Origin: Bryoerythrophyllum caledonicum
Lineage: Eukaryota > Streptophyta > Bryopsida > Pottiales > Pottiaceae
Reading direction: 5' to 3'
NCBI GenBank assembly: GCA_963971425.1
Contig: OZ020517.1
Coordinates: 12,712,501 to 12,776,500, forward strand
Length of the DNA stretch: 64,000 nt
Both the position numbers and the translations under genes were made by a program. Shown in pieces: positions 59,405 through 64,000 of the stretch. Under the pieces are notes generated by a model. That model was not told the origin of the DNA, searched no databases, and saw nothing but the letters and a program-made list of their open reading frames with translations. Within the stretch, counting starts at the first letter, position 1. Each line of letters begins with the position of its first letter.

Positions 59405-60060
59405 CCCTAGCTCATGACATTTTGCAACTAATTGGAGCTCACGATGCCGGCTTCGATTGGCGGATCGCAAAACCTCACCTCGCTCAATGTTGTGAACAAC
59501 CGCGTCATGGTTGTAACAACAAACCTCACTTCGGAAATTGAAAAGCATATCAACTTTGGACATATTTGTGTGTTGAATGTGGGACGAGGTCTCTCTTTTC
59601 CAAATATAGATAGGTATACAAAGGGAGTGTCTCTGCATTGCCACACAACATTACCGTCTCGTCAAGAGGACTTTTACAAACTTCTACTTGATAATGTTTT
59701 GGCTCACTCATGCAATGAGCATCCACAGATTTGGCCGACGGAACAAGTCTAGTATTAATTATATAGTTCCTCTACAAAAGAGCCGCCTATGAATGTTGAG
59801 CATGGAATTGAAATGGTAGAAGCGTATCTACATATCCCTGCGTCAATCGGAAAATTTCTTCCCTTGTCAGCGCTCAACATGTCTAGGAACAACCTCGCGG
59901 AGACAATTCCCACAAAGTTGCACTTGTGCTTGTGCCTAGCGGTTGTGGATTTATGCCACAACAAGATCCGTAGCGCGGCTCTTCTCCAAGTTTAGGGAAT
60001 CTCTTGATGCTTTACTTGCAAGACAATCGCCTTGGACCATTTAATGTGCTGAAGAGGCCA
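59405..60060 (+). pseudogene. Leucine-rich-repeat gene fragments
   Basis: Two frames carry LRR-like units: MPASIGGSQNLTSLNVVNN (59441) and IPASIGKFLPLSALNMSRNN followed by LAETIPTKLHLCLCLAVVDL (59840). The pattern IPxSIGxLxxLxxLxLSxN is that of plant extracellular LRR receptors. Stops and a frame change separate them and no signal peptide, membrane span or kinase is seen, so it is a relic of an LRR receptor gene. Confidence 0.5.
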
Positions 60061-60137
60061 TTGGTACAATTTAAAATAACATCACGCGTATCAACTTCAT
60101 CAGCATCTCCTCCAGCCATGATTGCACCAACTTCATT

Positions 60138-60443
60138 TCAGATCGGCGCATCATAGTGGCAAAAGTCAATATGACAATTGGTGATAAAAAAAATGTTTTG
60201 TTCTATTGTGCCTTCTAGTTGCATACACTTCCTATTCTGTGGTAAACCGTAAAACTCACCACAAATTGGGTAAGCATAATCCCCTCCTTGCGTAAACTGC
60301 ATATAAACATTTGCACCAACAGATGTAAAAGAAAATGCGGTATTGTACGCCTTCAAATGCATGCGGAACTCTTTCGAAGGATAACCATGCATGCGGAACT
60401 CTTTCGAAGGATAACCATGCATGCATATGAAGGATACCGACAA
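60138..60443 (-). pseudogene. Helitron helicase-like (N-terminal domain) fragment
   Basis: After two copies of a 10-residue repeat (MHGYPSKEFR), the frame reads MHLKAYNTAFSFTSVGANV, GGDYAYPICGEFYGL and KCMQLEG. Helitron helicases carry the pattern R-x-YN-xAFxFxSxGA...GxYxFxIxGxxYHxxGxLxP...QLYI at this place, in the Rep-adjacent N-terminal domain. The match is by memory and only ~50 residues long. A Helitron relic beside the membrane-protein gene could point to gene capture. Confidence 0.45.
60363..60422. repeat. 30-bp tandem duplication
   Basis: CATGCGGAACTCTTTCGAAG plus GATAACCATG is present twice in a row, identical, just before the start of the membrane-protein frame. It keeps frames open on both strands. 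Confidence 0.9.
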
Positions 60444-61191
60444 TGTTCAGCCTTCTATCATCCTCAGCTTCGTCGTTCTGGCACCGACGTTCATATTGAA
60501 CACACTCAGCGTCGTGGCGTTCACATACATAGTGGACTACATTTACAGCGACCTGTCCGACGACGACGCCGTCACCAGGAGAGTGTTCAAGCTGCTACCG
60601 CACGCGTTGCTGCGCGTTTTCGTGACGCTGATCTGGGTGAATCTGGTGCTGCTGCTGCTCACCGCGGCCTGCGGTCTCCTCGCCTTCGTCCACTTCGGGC
60701 TCTTCTCTGTGGTCACCGGTGTTGGCGAATCCCCCCCCCCCCCCCCGCCCCCCCACCGTCTTCGTCGTCCTCTTCGTCCTGCCCCTCACGGTGGGGTCCG
60801 TCGCCCTCGCGGTCGTGCAGCCCATCGCAGTGCTGGAGCAGGAGAGTTGCGGTGAAGCAGAGCCGGAGAGGCGCTGAAGCAGAGCCGGAGATACGCCAGA
60901 GGGAGGGCGTGGACCATCTTCCGCAAGGTGGCGTTCAGTTACTTCGTAATGGCCTCGGCCAACTCCCAGGCTCAGGCGGTGGCCACTGCAGGGCTGTCTC
61001 TGGCGACGGAGGTCGTCGCGGCGAGCGTGATGAGCGTCGTGTTCTCGTTTTTGAGTGCTTATGATGCGCTAGTGGGGATCGTGACGTACTTCGTCTGCAA
61101 GTCCGGCTCCGACGTCACGGCTCTTCCCGTTGCCGCCGCGGAAAATCCTTACAGACCTGTTGTTTCTGGGAGCACCCAATCAGTAAGCTGA
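60421..61191 (+). pseudogene. Multi-pass membrane protein, frameshifted at a poly-C tract
   Basis: The first frame has two or three membrane spans (SIILSFVVLAPTFILNTLSV, then LLRVFVTLIWVNLVLLLLTA). At 60731-60755 a run of C interrupted by one G breaks the frame. Past it, another frame gives TVFVVLFVLPLTVGSVALAV and ends at TGA near 60876, where a 22-bp tandem duplication (GAAGCAGAGCCGGAGAGGCG plus CT) shifts the frame again. The last part (60928-61191) is AWTIFRKVAFSYFVMASANS and two more spans. The order (spans, VLEQ, AWTIFRKV, spans) resembles a plant family of uncharacterised membrane proteins. The poly-C could be an assembly error, but the duplication is a real second lesion. Confidence 0.5.
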
Positions 61192-62261
61192 ACATATAAT
61201 TCACCTTCATGTGGCTTTTATTTTTAAATGGCGCAGTAGGTTACTTGAACAGTGATGAAGCTTGATCGATTCAGGACTTGGTTCGATTTGATGGATGCGA
61301 AAGTTTCTTGCGTATTGACTGAGTGCTGGTTTTTCTGATGCCGTTTCAGATCGGTGAACCGTGACAGTCAGCATCCGGTGGCGTCCTTCTGTGACGGATA
61401 ATGCCATTTTTCTTCACGTATGGAAGTTGAGCTCGGAACAAGGGTACACTAAAGATGGTCATTAGTGTTAACCACACTAATTTTTTCATAGATGCTGTAA
61501 GTTTTTACTCCTTATGAATATCTTTACCAACTACATTTATGATGATCCCCGACCTTGAGTAGTATACTCTCACTGAGGGCAAACTAACCCCCTCATTACG
61601 AGAGGCCCCACGAATGGAGGCTAGCCCGCCTTATCCTTCATCATCCCCGCGGCCAACAACCATCAAGAATAATAACCCTGAGGCTTCAACCCGAGCCCAG
61701 CCCAATAGCCCGCAATGACGCATCTGGCCAAACCCCGTCCTCGGCGCCCAATACCCCTCCCTGTACCCGTGCCCACAGCTTCCAATGCCCCTTCCAATAC
61801 CCCGTACCCGCCCCCCAAATGCCCCTTCAAATACCCCGTGCATCGCACATCGCAGCTCGCATCGCATCGCCCACCCCAACTCCCGATTTTGCATATCTCT
61901 ATAGTCTTGCCCCTATCGCCGTGGGCTTGCTTCTATGACTGTGGGATGTGCACAACCAGCCCACAGAAACGTGTGCAGATAGTACTGACGGCTGCAGGTG
62001 CTCGAGATCACAAACTGTGAATCATTTACATGTGCACAACATCCATCATCGTCGTTCAGGTAATACTTAACCTTCTCTTTTGTTTTTTCCCCACCAAAAT
62101 TATGCATTTTGACACGTTTTTGTAATTTGAAATTGAGATTTTTTGCATGATTAGTTATTCAAAATTGCATGATTTTGTTGCAACAAGAATAGTGAGTGAC
62201 TATTTTAGAATTTAGGGTTTGTTTTGGGTATTGCAATAGGAGAGGTTGTGACGTTTTTTGG
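61192..62261. other. Unassigned, with a C-rich low-complexity patch
   Basis: 61720-61880 is rich in CCC and repeats ATACCCC(G/T)/CCCTTCCAATACCCC; the ORFs through it are Pro-rich on one strand and Gly-rich on the other. No gene or RNA recognised. Confidence 0.45.
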
Positions 62262-62700
62262 GTTCTTATGATGGTGACGGGTATTTTAATGGAAGAGGTG
62301 AGGTGGTTTAAGTATGTTTCGTTGAGGTAGAAGTAGTGCATGACATATTTTGGGTAAATATCACGGTGACGGATATTTCATTTTAGTCCAGTGACTTTTT
62401 CTCCATATTTTCCACGCCGTGACGGGTATTGTTTGGTTTGGTGTGTACATTGGTGACTACTTTGGTTTTTATTATGTCGTGACGAGTATTTTAGAGTGGA
62501 CCAGGGACGTTTTTTCCATTTTTTGCATGGTAGTGACGGGTATTGCACATTTTTGGGTGTTTGGGAGTGACTACTTTTATCATTATAGGTCGTGACGGGT
62601 ATTCTAAACTGGATCAAGGACGTTTTTTCTATCCTTTCCATGGTCGTGACGGGTATTGCATATTCATGAGTGATATGATGGTGACTACTTTTATTCTTTA
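62262..62700. repeat. ~114-bp tandem repeat built from ~57-bp halves
   Basis: GTGACGGGTATT or close variants occur at about 62275, 62363, 62421, 62481, 62534, 62591 and 62648. Alternate copies share their follow-on sequence (GGGACGTTTTTTCCATTTTT / GGACGTTTTTTCTATCC against GTGACTACTTTTAT), so the full period is ~110-114 bp. The last units lie within the segment repeated after the gap. Confidence 0.8.
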
Positions 62701-63146
62701 TAGGTTGTGTTGTGTATTCTTGAAGGCTTTTTTTCTACCACAGGAGGCCAAGCACCTCATCGATCGCCATTTCCGCGGCGCGACCTGAATACCTTGGGGG
62801 TTGCTCGAGTGTGGCTCATAGGTCCTGATCTCCTCTCGAATTTTCCATACCCCCTCTTCTACCTCGGGCACCTGCTGCTTGCACAAAACCCGCCCCATAC
62901 CTGCACTGCCGGGCTACTTCTTCACAGCTCCCTTCCCCGTGGATCCTCTCATCGCCCATCTAAAGAGGCAAACGTCTCCTCCTCGCTCTCTCCTCTTCAC
63001 ATGTAATCTTCACGTCGTGGGCCTATTTGTTTTTTATTTCCAATACTATATTTTGTGTATTAGAGTGTAGGGTGTTTAGTTCCTTGTACATAGGAGTTCC
63101 TAAGTACACATTGCCACAGAGCTCATCACTTGAGGTTAGTTTCTAT
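62606..63146. repeat. 541-bp segment repeated identically after the gap
   Basis: From AAACTGGATCAAGGACG to GAGGTTAGTTTCTAT this segment equals 63347-63887 base for base as far as I can check, at a constant offset of 741. Confidence 0.95.
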
Positions 63147-63346
63147 NNNNNNNNNNNNNNNNNNNNNNNNNNNNNNNNNNNNNNNNNNNNNNNNNNNNNN
63201 NNNNNNNNNNNNNNNNNNNNNNNNNNNNNNNNNNNNNNNNNNNNNNNNNNNNNNNNNNNNNNNNNNNNNNNNNNNNNNNNNNNNNNNNNNNNNNNNNNNN
63301 NNNNNNNNNNNNNNNNNNNNNNNNNNNNNNNNNNNNNNNNNNNNNN
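63147..63346. other. Assembly gap of exactly 200 N
   Basis: Two hundred N in a row. ORFs that appear to span it are artefacts. Confidence 1.
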
Positions 63347-63887
63347 AAACTGGATCAAGGACGTTTTTTCTATCCTTTCCATGGTCGTGACGGGTATTGC
63401 ATATTCATGAGTGATATGATGGTGACTACTTTTATTCTTTATAGGTTGTGTTGTGTATTCTTGAAGGCTTTTTTTCTACCACAGGAGGCCAAGCACCTCA
63501 TCGATCGCCATTTCCGCGGCGCGACCTGAATACCTTGGGGGTTGCTCGAGTGTGGCTCATAGGTCCTGATCTCCTCTCGAATTTTCCATACCCCCTCTTC
63601 TACCTCGGGCACCTGCTGCTTGCACAAAACCCGCCCCATACCTGCACTGCCGGGCTACTTCTTCACAGCTCCCTTCCCCGTGGATCCTCTCATCGCCCAT
63701 CTAAAGAGGCAAACGTCTCCTCCTCGCTCTCTCCTCTTCACATGTAATCTTCACGTCGTGGGCCTATTTGTTTTTTATTTCCAATACTATATTTTGTGTA
63801 TTAGAGTGTAGGGTGTTTAGTTCCTTGTACATAGGAGTTCCTAAGTACACATTGCCACAGAGCTCATCACTTGAGGTTAGTTTCTAT
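63347..63887. repeat. Second copy of the 541-bp segment, directly after the gap
   Basis: Identical to 62606-63146. The sequence then goes on with TTTTTTTAATTTATGG, which is the natural continuation hidden by the gap. 63888-64000 is AT-rich and unassigned. Confidence 0.95.
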
Positions 63888-64000
63888 TTTTTTAATTTAT
63901 GGTTTGGGTGGTCACATTTAAAATTTTCTTCCTTGATTCATTAATCTTTCAACAACTAATTATAATTGAGAAATTACATGTATATTCGACTCATAAGTTC

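Noticed and set aside
63027..63410. ORFs spanning the N run
   Set aside because: They exist only because N is translated as X.

Overview
The window reads as nuclear DNA of a land plant. Two host genes support this directly: a spliced class III (secretory) peroxidase with signal peptide and the full cysteine set, and a spliced plastid-type J-domain/ferredoxin chaperone (DJC76-like). Both have ordinary GT-AG introns, apart from one weak donor. Gene density is very low, and most of the sequence is transposon debris of many classes, so the source is a repeat-rich plant genome. I cannot name the species.

Layout. 1-5 kb: mostly unassigned AT-rich DNA, with a 71-nt tRNA-Gly(GCC)-like sequence directly behind a tRNA-Asp 5' half, and a 550-bp inverted-repeat element around a long hairpin. 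5.1-5.4 kb: a GC-rich single-exon gene for a small secreted proline-rich peptide (minus strand). 5.4-9.3 kb: nothing firm. 9.3-16.3 kb: a proline-rich ORF, then a decayed minus-strand non-LTR retrotransposon (ORF1 remnants, degenerate 2A-like motif, start of the endonuclease, an internally inverted block, RNase H). Two more 3' pieces of the same family lie at 20-21.6 kb and 34-34.5 kb. 16.3-19.9 kb: GC-rich, unassigned. 22.6-23.2 kb: two CACTA-type MITEs. 24.2-27.1 kb: a 2.86-kb non-autonomous Harbinger-type element (TTA target duplication) holding a 187-bp tandem repeat and a pure 426-bp heptanucleotide array. 29-32 kb: a PIF/Harbinger element with transposase and Myb/SANT gene tail to tail, both broken. 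32.3-33.7 kb: gene fragments and G-rich repeats.

36.3-42.1 kb: the DJC76-like gene (minus strand, seven coding exons, 473 codons, one 5'-leader intron). 42.2-44.3 kb: a dead MULE with a long terminal repeat; related repeats recur at 50.5, 53.1 and 54.6 kb. 45.5-50.3 kb: an unrecognised gene with two related repeats, interrupted by a complete 2,929-bp Tigger/pogo transposon with an open 514-residue transposase. 56.7-58.4 kb: the peroxidase (four exons, 295 aa), whose third intron is mostly a foldback element. 58.6-61.2 kb: leucine-rich-repeat fragments, a Helitron helicase fragment and a frameshifted membrane-protein gene. 62.2-64 kb: a ~114-bp tandem repeat and a 200-N gap flanked on both sides by the same 541 bp.

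The host genes do not form an operon or pathway. The peroxidase would act in the cell wall, the DJC76-like protein in the plastid, and the small peptide outside the cell. The main story is how different transposon families have landed in, copied and split genes.
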